A stretch of 64,000 nt of DNA from Actinokineospora iranica (GTDB taxonomy: Bacteria > Actinomycetota > Actinomycetes > Mycobacteriales > Pseudonocardiaceae), in assembly GCF_900101685.1 (NCBI RefSeq), contig NZ_FMZZ01000004.1, positions 256,511 to 320,510 of the forward strand, in the 5' to 3' direction. A program made the translations under genes and the position numbers. How positions within the stretch are numbered: the first letter of the stretch is position 1; each line of letters begins with the position of its first letter. This document shows positions 25,852 through 34,408 of this stretch, in pieces. The notes beneath the pieces are model-generated. The model was given only the letters and a program-made list of their open reading frames with translations. It had not been told where the DNA came from and ran no database searches.

Positions 25852-26952
25852 CTACCGCGGAAGCCGCTCGAACACCCGGTTGATCTCAGCCTCCAACTCG
25901 GCGATGGCCACCGGGTCGGGCGCGATCTCCAACGGAACCGCCACCTCGACCCTGTCCGACCGCCCCGATTCCACCAACTCCGGAATCCGGTCTATCCGAC
26001 TGACGAACGCGTCCACAAAGGAATTGATCTGCGCGATAGGCCGGTCCGCGATCGCGGCCGCCTTCTGGAAAACGTCCCCGAACTCGTCGGGAGCCCGAAT
26101 CCCACGGGTGCGCAGGGCCCAGTCCACCAACTCATCGAAGACCCGCACGAACCGCCCGGCGGCGTGCCTGATCTTGTCCGCGTCCCCGGCTTCCCCGAGC
26201 CGCCCGAAAATGAGCACCTGCACCCGCTCGTCGAACACCCGCATGAGATTTTCCAGGATCGCGAGCGGCTCCCCCATGAGCTCACGCAGACGGTCTTCCG
26301 CCTCTTCAGCGGAGTACGCGCGGTCCCCGGGCGTGGCGAATCCCATCTCGTGGTCCATCAGCTTCGCGTGCATGTCCTGCCTGCCCACCAGCACCTCGCC
26401 CCCGAAGAGCAGGTACTCCCAACACGCGTGCCGAGTCGCGACCAGCCGCTCGATCTCCGCCCGGCTGCGCGGTGTCTGCGCGAACCGCGGCCGGGCGTCC
26501 ACCGCGGACTGTCCCAACGAGACCCCGGCGCCGCACAGCTTCGCGACCACCAGCTCCGCCAGCTTCTCCGGCTCCAGCCCGGTCAGATCGATATATCCCA
26601 GCGTGTCCCGAAGCCCAGGAATCTCCGTCCGGTCGAATCGGGCGGGCAGGATGTAGTCGCCCTTGGTGCGGACAGCCCGAGCCTGCGCGCTCTTGCGCTC
26701 GTGACTGGTCCACACCTTCTCGGCGTACTCCCGCGAAGCGAACAGGACACAGAAATGGGACCAACTCCCATAAACTTTGTCCAAATGCTCGAACAGGTCG
26801 ACGCCCCACAGGTTCGCCTGCTCATACGTGTCGTAGAAAACGCGAACGTCACGCGCTTTCAGCGCGGCCGCCACCCGCTCCACATAAGCCCGCCGCTCAC
26901 CGGCGAAAGAAAGGCAAACGTCGTACCTATACTCCGCGTTGTCCACCGACAT
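25852..26952 (-). CDS. TIR-domain protein, orphan
   Basis: A 366-residue protein with an N-terminal TIR domain (about 8-140: YDVCLSFAGERRAYVERVA, the FYDTYEQANLWG box and CVLFASREYAEKVW; a possible catalytic Glu is in the YEQ/HERKS region). The C-terminal part is helical with no recognised domain (AEEAEDRLRELMGEPL, repeated charged helices). TIR domains of this DUF1863-like type can be NAD hydrolases in antiphage systems or signalling scaffolds. No partner defence gene is adjacent. Start ATG 26952. It borders the biosynthetic cluster. Confidence 0.78.
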   Translation of the reverse strand: MSVDNAEYRYDVCLSFAGERRAYVERVAAALKARDVRVFYDTYEQANLWGVDLFEHLDKVYGSWSHFCVLFASREYAEKVWTSHERKSAQARAVRTKGDYILPARFDRTEIPGLRDTLGYIDLTGLEPEKLAELVVAKLCGAGVSLGQSAVDARPRFAQTPRSRAEIERLVATRHACWEYLLFGGEVLVGRQDMHAKLMDHEMGFATPGDRAYSAEEAEDRLRELMGEPLAILENLMRVFDERVQVLIFGRLGEAGDADKIRHAAGRFVRVFDELVDWALRTRGIRAPDEFGDVFQKAAAIADRPIAQINSFVDAFVSRIDRIPELVESGRSDRVEVAVPLEIAPDPVAIAELEAEINRVFERLPR

Positions 26953-27507
26953 ACACCTATGCTAGTGGAGCCCCCGGCACCCACCCAGCCTGCGATAAAC
27001 TCCTGCCACCCCAACGGGCGACACCTGGTGGAGACGACCTGAAGCCTGTGCCCCACTCCAGGGACCGGTCGATCACGAACCGGAGAGCAGGCCATCGACC
27101 TCCAAAAGCAGGCCGCGCCAGCTCCTGGCCGCGCGCGGGCACGCCATGCCACACATTCCCCGCCGACCGCAACCGCCAAGGGTGTTCTCAGCAAAGCAAA
27201 ACCGCCAAACAATCGTTGATGCGAACAAATGGGTTAACAATAAAATGACCGGTGATGCGCGTCACTTGAACGATGATCGCAACTCAAGTAGCGTCGTTGT
27301 CACAGCGGAACGAAAGTTCGCGATGGGGTGTGTCCAAAACTCGCGATGGGGTGTTTTTCGGTGAGTGGATAACCGGGGCAGTTCCCTAATAGCTACTCCG
27401 ACGCTTTCAGCACATAGTCCTTCGCTCGAACTCAAAGTGCTGGGCAGGCCTCAGCGCGCCCTGTGAGCTGTTTTCGCGAGGTTGCCGCTGCCCGTCGAGA
27501 GGACATT
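26953..27507. other. AT-richer intergenic region upstream of the biosynthetic cluster
   Basis: 555 bases without a credible gene. From about 27190 to 27400 the sequence is markedly AT-richer than its surroundings. A weak promoter-like pair is TTGATG (27216-27221) and TAAAAT (27241-27246) with a 19-bp spacer. An inverted repeat ACTTGA-N14-TCAAGT (27264-27289) and a 14-bp direct repeat at 27318 follow. This is the likely control region of the cluster. Confidence 0.5.
27318..27354 (+). repeat. 14-bp direct repeat, 23-bp period
   Basis: TCGCGATGGGGTGT occurs at 27318-27331 and 27341-27354, about 155 bases before the first cluster gene. The 23-bp spacing is close to two helical turns, which fits two subunits or dimers of an activator on one DNA face. 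Confidence 0.5.
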
Positions 27508-29037
27508 ATGTCAATAGATCGCGCGACCGAGGTCACTATGCGCGATGTGGTCGACATGTTCGACAAGTGCGCCGAACAGTTTCCTGATCGACCAGCGCTC
27601 ATACACGGAGACAACGTCACCAGTTACGCCCGACTGGCCGAGGCGGTGCGGGCGACGGCAGCCATGCTCGGCCCCGATCCCGGCGTAGTCGGCGTGCTGA
27701 CCGCCCGCAGGCCCGAGGTGGTCGTCGCGCTGTTGGGCGTGCTGGCCGCGGGCGGCACGTATTGCCCGATCGACCCGGCGTATCCCCTGGCCAGGCAGCA
27801 GGCGTTGGTCACGGTGGCGGGCTGCCAGGTGGTGATCGCGGCGGCGCCTGGCGCGGCAGCGCCGCCCGGCGCGCGCGTGGTCGACCTGCCGAGCGGACCC
27901 GCGCCCGATCGGGTGGAGTTTCCCGCCCGAAAGGGCGACGCCGCGGCCTATGTCCTGTTCACCTCGGGTTCGAGTGGCGCGCCGAAGCCGGTGCTTGTCC
28001 CGCACCGGGCGATCGCGACCGTGGTGCGCGGGCTCGGCGAGCTGTTCGGCATCACCCCGGATGACCGGGTCCTCCAGTTCGCGGCGCTGAACTGGGACAC
28101 CTGCCTGGAGGAGATCCTGCCCGCGCTCACCAGGGGCGCGGCGCTGGTCTTCGACGACGACGCCTACTCCGGTTCGCTCCCCCGACTGCTGCGCGTGGTC
28201 GAATCCCAGGGAATCACGGTCCTCGACCTGCCGACGGCGTTCTGGCACGAGCTGGTGGACCACCTGCACACGGGTGAGCACACCGTGCCCGGCTCGGTCC
28301 GGCTGACGATCATCGGCGGCGAGGCCGCCGGTCCGGTCCGGCTCACCCAGTGGCGCGGTCGGGGAACGGACCGGATTCGCCTGGTCAACACCTACGGCTG
28401 CACCGAGACGACGCTCATCACCCACGCCGTCGACCTGCACGGCCCGTTGGCGCCCGGGCCGGGGGCGTGGTGGGGCGAGGGCAAAGCTCCCATCGGCCAC
28501 GCGCTGCCCCACGTGCGCGCGCGGATCGACGCCGCGGGGCAGCTGCTGGTCGGCGGGCCCGGACTGGCGTCCGGTTACCTCGGTATGCCCGAGGTGACCT
28601 CGGCCAAATTCGTCGCGGACGACACTGGCGAAATCTATTTCCACACCGGCGACCGGGTGAGTGTCCGGCCGGACGGCATGGTCGTCCACGAGGGCAGAAT
28701 CGACCACGAGTTCAAAGTGCGGGGAATCCGGGTCGATCCCGCCGAGATCGAGGCGCACATCCTCGAACACCCAGAGGTGGCGTCGGCCGCTGTCGTCGGC
28801 GCGGGCGCCACCGAGCGAATCGTGATGACGGCCTATGTCGTGTCCCGATCCGCGACCAGGCCGGATCTCGCCGCCGATATCCGGTCGCGACTTCGGCTGC
28901 GGGTGCCCGGCCATCTCGTCCCGCACCACGTCAAGGTCGTGCCGGAGCTCATGCGCACGGCGACCGGAAAAGTGGACCGGTCCGCGACGCACGCGAAATA
29001 TCAGCAGAAGCCATTCGAGAGGACATCCGAGTCATGA
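27508..29037 (+). CDS. Stand-alone amino-acid adenylation enzyme (NRPS A domain), lysine/beta-lysine-like
   Basis: A 509-residue adenylating enzyme of the NRPS type. Core motifs are A3 LFTSGSSGAPKP, A5 NTYGCTETT, A7 YFHTGDRV, A8 EFKVRGIRVDPAEIE and A10 TATGKVDRS. Reading the ten specificity positions by alignment to GrsA gives D-T-E-D-I-G-T-L-I-K. The Asp at the first position indicates an amino acid substrate, and D-T-E-D resembles codes I remember for lysine and beta-lysine domains. It likely loads the 73-aa carrier encoded next (stop and ATG overlap by 4 bases). ATG 27508 has GAGAGGA upstream. Confidence 0.85.
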   Translation: MSIDRATEVTMRDVVDMFDKCAEQFPDRPALIHGDNVTSYARLAEAVRATAAMLGPDPGVVGVLTARRPEVVVALLGVLAAGGTYCPIDPAYPLARQQALVTVAGCQVVIAAAPGAAAPPGARVVDLPSGPAPDRVEFPARKGDAAAYVLFTSGSSGAPKPVLVPHRAIATVVRGLGELFGITPDDRVLQFAALNWDTCLEEILPALTRGAALVFDDDAYSGSLPRLLRVVESQGITVLDLPTAFWHELVDHLHTGEHTVPGSVRLTIIGGEAAGPVRLTQWRGRGTDRIRLVNTYGCTETTLITHAVDLHGPLAPGPGAWWGEGKAPIGHALPHVRARIDAAGQLLVGGPGLASGYLGMPEVTSAKFVADDTGEIYFHTGDRVSVRPDGMVVHEGRIDHEFKVRGIRVDPAEIEAHILEHPEVASAAVVGAGATERIVMTAYVVSRSATRPDLAADIRSRLRLRVPGHLVPHHVKVVPELMRTATGKVDRSATHAKYQQKPFERTSES

Positions 29038-29255
29038 GCGTTGCGGAAATCGCAGCCATCTTCCGACGAGTGCTGGAGAACCCCGATGTGCACGAGGGGT
29101 CCGACTTCTTCGACCTCGGCGGGGACTCGCTGCTGGCGACCCGGGTGCTGAGCGCGATCGCGCGGGACTCCGGAGCCGAGCTGACCTTCGACGACTTCGC
29201 CGAGGCGTCGACGCCGCGGGCGCTGGCCGACAAGCTGTCGATGGTGCCGCGGTGA
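29034..29255 (+). CDS. Free-standing carrier protein (PCP/ACP)
   Basis: A 73-residue carrier with the phosphopantetheine site GGDSLLATR (Ser about 25). Four short helices are predicted, and the size is normal for a discrete PCP. It overlaps the adenylation gene before it (ATGA) and the oxidase gene after it (GTGA), so the three are co-translated. The activated amino acid is probably held here as a thioester while the oxidase or later enzymes act. Confidence 0.88.
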   Translation: MSVAEIAAIFRRVLENPDVHEGSDFFDLGGDSLLATRVLSAIARDSGAELTFDDFAEASTPRALADKLSMVPR

Positions 29256-30571
29256 AGGCAGTCGTCGTAGGTGCGGGCCTCGCGGGCCTGACCGCCGCGA
29301 CCAGCCTGGCCGACGCGGGCGTGGACGTGGTCGTCGCCGAGGCCAGGGACCGGGTGGGCGGCCGGATGCGCGGCATCGAGGTCGCGCCCGGCCGCTGGGC
29401 CGACGCGGGCGCGGCGTACCTGGGCGACCGGCACGTCGAACTGCACCGGCTGCTCTCCAAGCACGGGCTCAAGACCTGCCCGACCACCATGGAAGGCGCG
29501 AGCCGGTTCTCCCTCGGCGAGGGGGCGCGGTCGCGGTCCGGCCGGTTCCCGCCGCTGCCCGCGGTCGCGCTCGGCGAGCTGTTCGAACTGCTCGACGGCC
29601 TCGCCCGCGCCGTCGACGTGGACGCGCCGTGGCGCACCCCGGACGCCGAGCAGCTGGACTCGACGACCGCGGCGGCGTGGGCGCAGGAGAACCTCACCTA
29701 CCCCGAGGGCAAGCTGTTCTTCCCGCTGTTCCTCGGGGAGATGATGGCGGCGGCCCCGTCCCGGATCTCGGTGCTGCACATGGCCTTCTACCTGCGTTCG
29801 GGCGGCGGCATCCGCTACCTCAACGCCTTCGAGGGCGGCGCGCAGCAGGACCGGGTGGCCGACGGCGCGCACGCGCTGTGCGAGGCGATGGCCGCCGAAC
29901 TCGGCGACCGGGTCCGCCTCGCCGACCCGGTGCACGCCATCCACCAGGACGCCGACGGCGTCACGGTGCGCTCGGCGTCCGGATCGGTGCGCGCGGACGC
30001 TGTGGTGGTGGCGGTGCCGCCGGTGCTCGCCGACCGGATCGACTTCTCGCCTGCCCTGCCCGTCGCGCGGTCGACCGCGCACACCGCGCCGGGCTGCGCG
30101 GTCAAGGTGCACCTGGTCTACCCGGCGCCGCTGTGGCGCGAGCACGGCCTGTCCGGCTGGTCGGTGAGCTCGGACGGCCCCCTGCTGTCCACTGTGGACG
30201 ACTCGCCGCCGGATGGCTCCGTCGGGGTGCTGACCGGCTTCGTCACCGGCGACGACGCCGTCGAGTTCAGCGGGCTGGACCCGGCCGAGCAGCGGGCCCG
30301 CGCGCTCGCCCAGGTCCGCACCCTGTTCCCGGACCTGCCCGCGCCGACCGCCTGCCACGTGACCGACTGGATCAGCGATCCGCACAGCCGCGGCTGCTAC
30401 GCGGCCCTGTTCGGCCCGGGCGACTGGATCGGCCTCGGACCGCACCTGGGCGCGGCGCACGGCCGGGTGCGGTGGGCGGGGACGGAGACCAGCACCGAGT
30501 TCTTCGGATTGATGGAAGGCGCGATCCGCTCCGGACGGCGTGCCGCGGCGGACATCCTCGGCAACCACTGA
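29252..30571 (+). CDS. FAD-dependent amine oxidase, MAO/putrescine-oxidase family
   Basis: A 439-residue flavoprotein with the dinucleotide motif VVVGAGLAGLTAA, the RVGGRM loop and the C-terminal FAD motif WAGTETSTEFFGLMEGAIRSG, all as in monoamine and putrescine oxidases. SRGCYAALF (Cys382) aligns with the SGGCY site where eukaryotic MAO covalently binds FAD. It would oxidise a primary amine to an imine or aldehyde; the lysine-derived thioester is an attractive substrate (inference). The GTG start at 29252 overlaps the carrier stop. Confidence 0.85.
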   Translation: MKAVVVGAGLAGLTAATSLADAGVDVVVAEARDRVGGRMRGIEVAPGRWADAGAAYLGDRHVELHRLLSKHGLKTCPTTMEGASRFSLGEGARSRSGRFPPLPAVALGELFELLDGLARAVDVDAPWRTPDAEQLDSTTAAAWAQENLTYPEGKLFFPLFLGEMMAAAPSRISVLHMAFYLRSGGGIRYLNAFEGGAQQDRVADGAHALCEAMAAELGDRVRLADPVHAIHQDADGVTVRSASGSVRADAVVVAVPPVLADRIDFSPALPVARSTAHTAPGCAVKVHLVYPAPLWREHGLSGWSVSSDGPLLSTVDDSPPDGSVGVLTGFVTGDDAVEFSGLDPAEQRARALAQVRTLFPDLPAPTACHVTDWISDPHSRGCYAALFGPGDWIGLGPHLGAAHGRVRWAGTETSTEFFGLMEGAIRSGRRAAADILGNH

Positions 30572-30587
30572 ACGTGAAGGAGTGCAT

Positions 30588-32297
30588 ATGCCCGCACCGA
30601 GCCCTGTCGCCCCTCTCGAAGTCCGCAGGAAGTTCATGACCGAGCCGGACCTCGGCGCGGGCAACTTCCTCGACTACGCGCTGGCGGCCAACCCCAACCG
30701 GGCGGTCCCGTACGCGTTCACCCACCGCACCGACCAGCGCGGCCACATCGTGATCAAAGGCCACAGCCTGCAAGACCTCGCCGCGACCCGCGACCGGTAC
30801 GCGAAGTGGTACTGGTCCAACGGTATCCGCCCGGGCGACCCGGTCGCGGTGTTCGTCGGCGAAGGCCTCGAACCCCTGCTGCACTTCCTCGCGCTGACCG
30901 CGCTCGGCGCCGTTCCCGCGATGATCAACGACGCGATGGCGACCACCGTCGCGATCCGCTACCTCGACCACATCGGCGCCGAAGGCCTCGTCGCCGACGA
31001 CCCGACCCGGCTGGTGGCCGGTTTCCGGGCCGACCCGAACAAGCGCAGGCCGCGCTTCATCGTGCCGACATCGGAACTGCGGGTCTTCGACGGCGAGCAC
31101 AGCGCCCTGCCGGAGGTCTACCCGTACCGGCACGCGCCGGACGAGATCGTCGCGCTGATCCACTCCTCCGGCACCACCGGCACGCCGAAGTCCACGATGC
31201 TGGCCCACCGGCAGTTCTGGGACGGCAAGCAGCCCCGGATGGAGCGCTTCCCCGCCGAGCCCTACGACAGGCTGCTGTCCCTCATGCCGCACACCCACGC
31301 GGGCGGCCTCAGCTACTTCATGACGGCCACCCTGCTCGGCCTGCCCACCATGGTCATGTCCGGCTGGCAGCGCTCGGTGGTCGAGCCGGTCATGGCCGCG
31401 TTCCAGCCGACCATGGTCGCCTCCTTCCCCCGCACCTACGTGGAACTGGCCACCGGCGAGCTGCCCGAAAGCGCGGCGGCGAGCGTGCACAGCTGGTTCA
31501 ACACCGGAGACAGCGCGCACTACGGCCACATCCGCCGTCTCGTCACGCTGGGGCGGCGCCCGGCGAAGCTGATCAAACCGTGGCTGCTGCCCAGCGGGGA
31601 CGCGGGCGAGGAAACCCTTCCCGGGTCGCAGTTCATCGACGGACTCGGCTCGTCGGAGATGGGCATGGCCCTGTTCGGCCAGGTCACCACGCCGGAATCG
31701 CCGCGCAACGACCGCTGTGTCGGCAAGCCGCTGGAAGTGGTGCGCGAGGCGGCGGTGCTCGACGTCGACGGCAACCCGGTGCCCGACGGCACGGTGGGCC
31801 TGCTCGCGGTCAAGACCCCGTCGCGCACGCCGGGGTACTGGAACGACCCGGAGCTGACCACCTCGTTCGAGGCCGACGGGTTCTGGCTCACCGGGGACGT
31901 GGCCCGCCGGGACGCCGACGGCAACTTCTACCACCTCGACCGCACCGTCGACGTGATCGACACCGCGGCCGGGCCGGTGTACAGCCTGCCCATCGAAGAG
32001 GTGCTGCTCGCCGACTGCGACGCGGTGGTGCTGGACTGCGCGGTGGTCGGCGTGCCAGCCGAGGACGGCGCCGGTCAGCGGCCCGTCGCCGTCATCCGGC
32101 CGCAGGCGGGCGCGCAGGACGTGGCCGCGGCCGATGTGCTCGACCAGGCGAACAAGGCGCTCGCCGCCGCCGGGCTCGCCGAGCTGGCCGAGGTGATCAT
32201 CGCCCGCGGCCCGGAGGACTACCCGACGGGCGTCACCGGCAAGGTCCTCAAACGCGAGCTGCGGACCCGGCTGGCGACCCTGCTGCGTCAGGGCTAG
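30588..32297 (+). CDS. Acyl-AMP/CoA ligase (ANL superfamily), divergent
   Basis: A 569-residue AMP-forming ligase. The P-loop-like motif is HSSGTTGTPKSTML, the A5-like motif GLGSSEMGMALFG, the A7 motif WLTGDVARRDADG and the end motif GVTGKVLKRELR with the catalytic Lys. The A8 hinge (HLDRTVDVIDTAAGPVYSLPIEEVL) is unusual. The substrate-site Asp of amino-acid A domains is absent, so a carboxylic acid is more likely than an amino acid. Substrate unknown. GAAGGAG stands 5 to 9 bases before ATG 30588. Confidence 0.82.
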   Translation: MPAPSPVAPLEVRRKFMTEPDLGAGNFLDYALAANPNRAVPYAFTHRTDQRGHIVIKGHSLQDLAATRDRYAKWYWSNGIRPGDPVAVFVGEGLEPLLHFLALTALGAVPAMINDAMATTVAIRYLDHIGAEGLVADDPTRLVAGFRADPNKRRPRFIVPTSELRVFDGEHSALPEVYPYRHAPDEIVALIHSSGTTGTPKSTMLAHRQFWDGKQPRMERFPAEPYDRLLSLMPHTHAGGLSYFMTATLLGLPTMVMSGWQRSVVEPVMAAFQPTMVASFPRTYVELATGELPESAAASVHSWFNTGDSAHYGHIRRLVTLGRRPAKLIKPWLLPSGDAGEETLPGSQFIDGLGSSEMGMALFGQVTTPESPRNDRCVGKPLEVVREAAVLDVDGNPVPDGTVGLLAVKTPSRTPGYWNDPELTTSFEADGFWLTGDVARRDADGNFYHLDRTVDVIDTAAGPVYSLPIEEVLLADCDAVVLDCAVVGVPAEDGAGQRPVAVIRPQAGAQDVAAADVLDQANKALAAAGLAELAEVIIARGPEDYPTGVTGKVLKRELRTRLATLLRQG

Positions 32298-32349
32298 CGC
32301 CCAGCCAGGAAGCCGACCAGCGCGGAAGTCGAGCAGGAGGGAAGTCGCA

Positions 32350-33765
32350 GTGCTCACCTACCAGGCCGAGCCCGACACCGGACTCGCACAGCCTTACGAA
32401 TACACCCGCCGGGAGCTCGTCGAGCCGGACTGGCGCCGGTTTCCCGGCTGGGCCGGGGTCACCGAGGCGCAGTGGCGGGACGCGCAGTGGCAGCGGGCGC
32501 ATTGTGTGAAAAGCGCTCGGCAGCTGCGTTCGGTGGCAGGCGATCTGCTGGCGGAGTCGTTCTACGAGGACTTGGCCGCCGACCAGCAGCAGCTGGCCAC
32601 GATGTCGATGCTGCTGCCGCCGCAGATGCTCAACACGATGGCGCCAACGGCGTCGCCGTCGCAGGCCGCGTTCACCGAGGCGTTCTTCGCCGACCCGATT
32701 CGGCGCTACATGCTGCCGGTGCGCTCGGACCGCGACCCGGTGTGGCCCAGCCATCCGCATTCGGAGCGGGATTCCCTGCACGAGGCGGAGATGTGGGTGA
32801 CGGAAGGACTCACCCACCGGTATCCGACCAAGGTGCTGGCCGAACTGGTGTCGACCTGCCCGCAGTACTGCGGGCACTGCACGCGCATGGACCTGGTCGG
32901 CAATTCCACGCCGCAGGTCCAGAAGAACAAGCTGACGCTGCGGCCTGCCGACCGCCAGGACCGGATTCTCGGCTACCTGCGCGCCAACCCCGGCGTCCGG
33001 GACGTGGTCGTCTCCGGCGGGGACGTGGCGAATGTGCCGTGGAAGCAGCTTGAGGCGTTCGTGGCGGGCCTGCTCGACATCGAGTCCGTCCGCGATATCC
33101 GGCTGGCCACGAAGGCACTCGCCGGACTGCCCCAGCACTGGCTGCAGAACGATGTGGTCGAGGGCCTGGAGCGGATCGCGCGGGTGGCCGAGCGGCGCGG
33201 GGTGAACCTGGCGATACACACCCACGTCAACCACGTGCAGTCGGTGACACCGCTCGTCGCGGAAGCCGCGCGGGCGGCGCTGTGGGCCGGTGTGCGCGAC
33301 GTGCGCAACCAGGGCGTGCTCATGCGCGGGGTCAACGCCACGTCCGAAGACCTGCTGGACCTGTGTTTCGCGTTGCACGGCGAGGCGAACATCCTGCCCT
33401 ACTACTTCTACATGTGCGACATGATCCCCAACGCCGAGCACTGGCGGATCGCGGTGTGGGAGGCGCAGGAACTGCAACACGCGATCATGGGATACCTGCC
33501 CGGGTATGCCACACCGCGGATCGTGTGCGATGTCCCCTATGTCGGGAAGCGCTGGGTGCACCAGCTTGACGACTACGACCGCGAACTCGGCGTGTCCCAC
33601 TGGACCAAGAACTACCGCGCGGGCGCCGAGCGGCTGACCGCCGAGGACGCCGAGATCCTCAATCGGCGCTATCCGTTTTACGACCCGATCGCCACGCTTC
33701 CCGAGCGCGGTCAGGCGTTTTGGCGGGACAATCCCACGTGGGTAGCCAACAACCTGCTGGCATGA
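32350..33765 (+). CDS. Lysine 2,3-aminomutase-like radical SAM enzyme
   Basis: A 471-residue radical SAM, PLP-dependent aminomutase of the KamA family. The iron-sulfur cluster motif is CPQYCGHC (Cys170, 174, 177). The two Asp residues that hold the epsilon-amino group of lysine in clostridial LAM appear conserved (MCDM, Asp357; VCDVP, Asp394). The PLP lysine is probably Lys400, but its loop reads PYVGK instead of the usual PGGGGK. It would convert L-lysine to beta-lysine, agreeing with the adenylation code at 27508. Confidence 0.83.
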   Translation: MLTYQAEPDTGLAQPYEYTRRELVEPDWRRFPGWAGVTEAQWRDAQWQRAHCVKSARQLRSVAGDLLAESFYEDLAADQQQLATMSMLLPPQMLNTMAPTASPSQAAFTEAFFADPIRRYMLPVRSDRDPVWPSHPHSERDSLHEAEMWVTEGLTHRYPTKVLAELVSTCPQYCGHCTRMDLVGNSTPQVQKNKLTLRPADRQDRILGYLRANPGVRDVVVSGGDVANVPWKQLEAFVAGLLDIESVRDIRLATKALAGLPQHWLQNDVVEGLERIARVAERRGVNLAIHTHVNHVQSVTPLVAEAARAALWAGVRDVRNQGVLMRGVNATSEDLLDLCFALHGEANILPYYFYMCDMIPNAEHWRIAVWEAQELQHAIMGYLPGYATPRIVCDVPYVGKRWVHQLDDYDRELGVSHWTKNYRAGAERLTAEDAEILNRRYPFYDPIATLPERGQAFWRDNPTWVANNLLA

Positions 33766-33806
33766 AACACGCCAGCCTGCAAAATTCACCCGAAGGAGAA
33801 ACACCG

Positions 33807-34400
33807 ATGGACGGCATCCTGGAACTCGACCGGCGCGCGGTGGAGGCGAGCACACGTGTTGTCTCGTTGGTTCCCGATGACGCGTGGGATTCTCCTACCC
33901 CGTGTTCCGCGTGGGTGCTCCGGGAACTGCTCGAACACATGATCGCGCAGAACCGGGGATTCGCCGCCGCCGCGGCGGGCAATGGCGATCTCGACATGTG
34001 GCGCGTTCGTCCCCTCGGCGACGACCCGAAGGCGGAGTACGCGGAATCGGCTCGCCTGGTGCTGGACGCGTTCGCCGAGGACGGTGTCCTTGCGCGCGAA
34101 TTCCCGCTGTCGGAGATCACCACCCAGCGGACCTTCCCCGCCGCGCAGGCGATCAGCTTCCACTTCCTCGACTACGTCGTGCACGCCTGGGACGTCGGCG
34201 TCTCGGTCGGCGTGCGGATGGTGTTCGACGCCGACGTGCTCGACGCCGCCCTGACGGTGGCCCACCGGGAGGTCCCCGTCGGCCCGTTCCGGGAACAGCC
34301 CGACGCCTCGTTCGCCCCGGTGATCGAGGTGGCGCCGACCGCGCCGAAGCTCGACCGGATCCTCGCGGTGCTGGGCCGTTCCCCGAGTTGGCCGCGGTGA
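33807..34400 (+). CDS. TIGR03086-family DinB-like metal-binding protein
   Basis: A 197-residue four-helix protein of the mycothiol-dependent/DinB superfamily. The conserved histidines lie in LLEHMIAQ and in FLDYVVHAWDVG, as in TIGR03086 proteins. Relatives bind a metal and some use mycothiol as a cofactor for isomerisation or conjugation. Role in this cluster unknown. GAAGGAG precedes ATG 33807; an ATG at 33762 adds 15 unlikely residues. It is convergent with the PaaI-type gene. Confidence 0.75.
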   Translation: MDGILELDRRAVEASTRVVSLVPDDAWDSPTPCSAWVLRELLEHMIAQNRGFAAAAAGNGDLDMWRVRPLGDDPKAEYAESARLVLDAFAEDGVLAREFPLSEITTQRTFPAAQAISFHFLDYVVHAWDVGVSVGVRMVFDADVLDAALTVAHREVPVGPFREQPDASFAPVIEVAPTAPKLDRILAVLGRSPSWPR

Positions 34401-34408
34401 TGCCGGGG

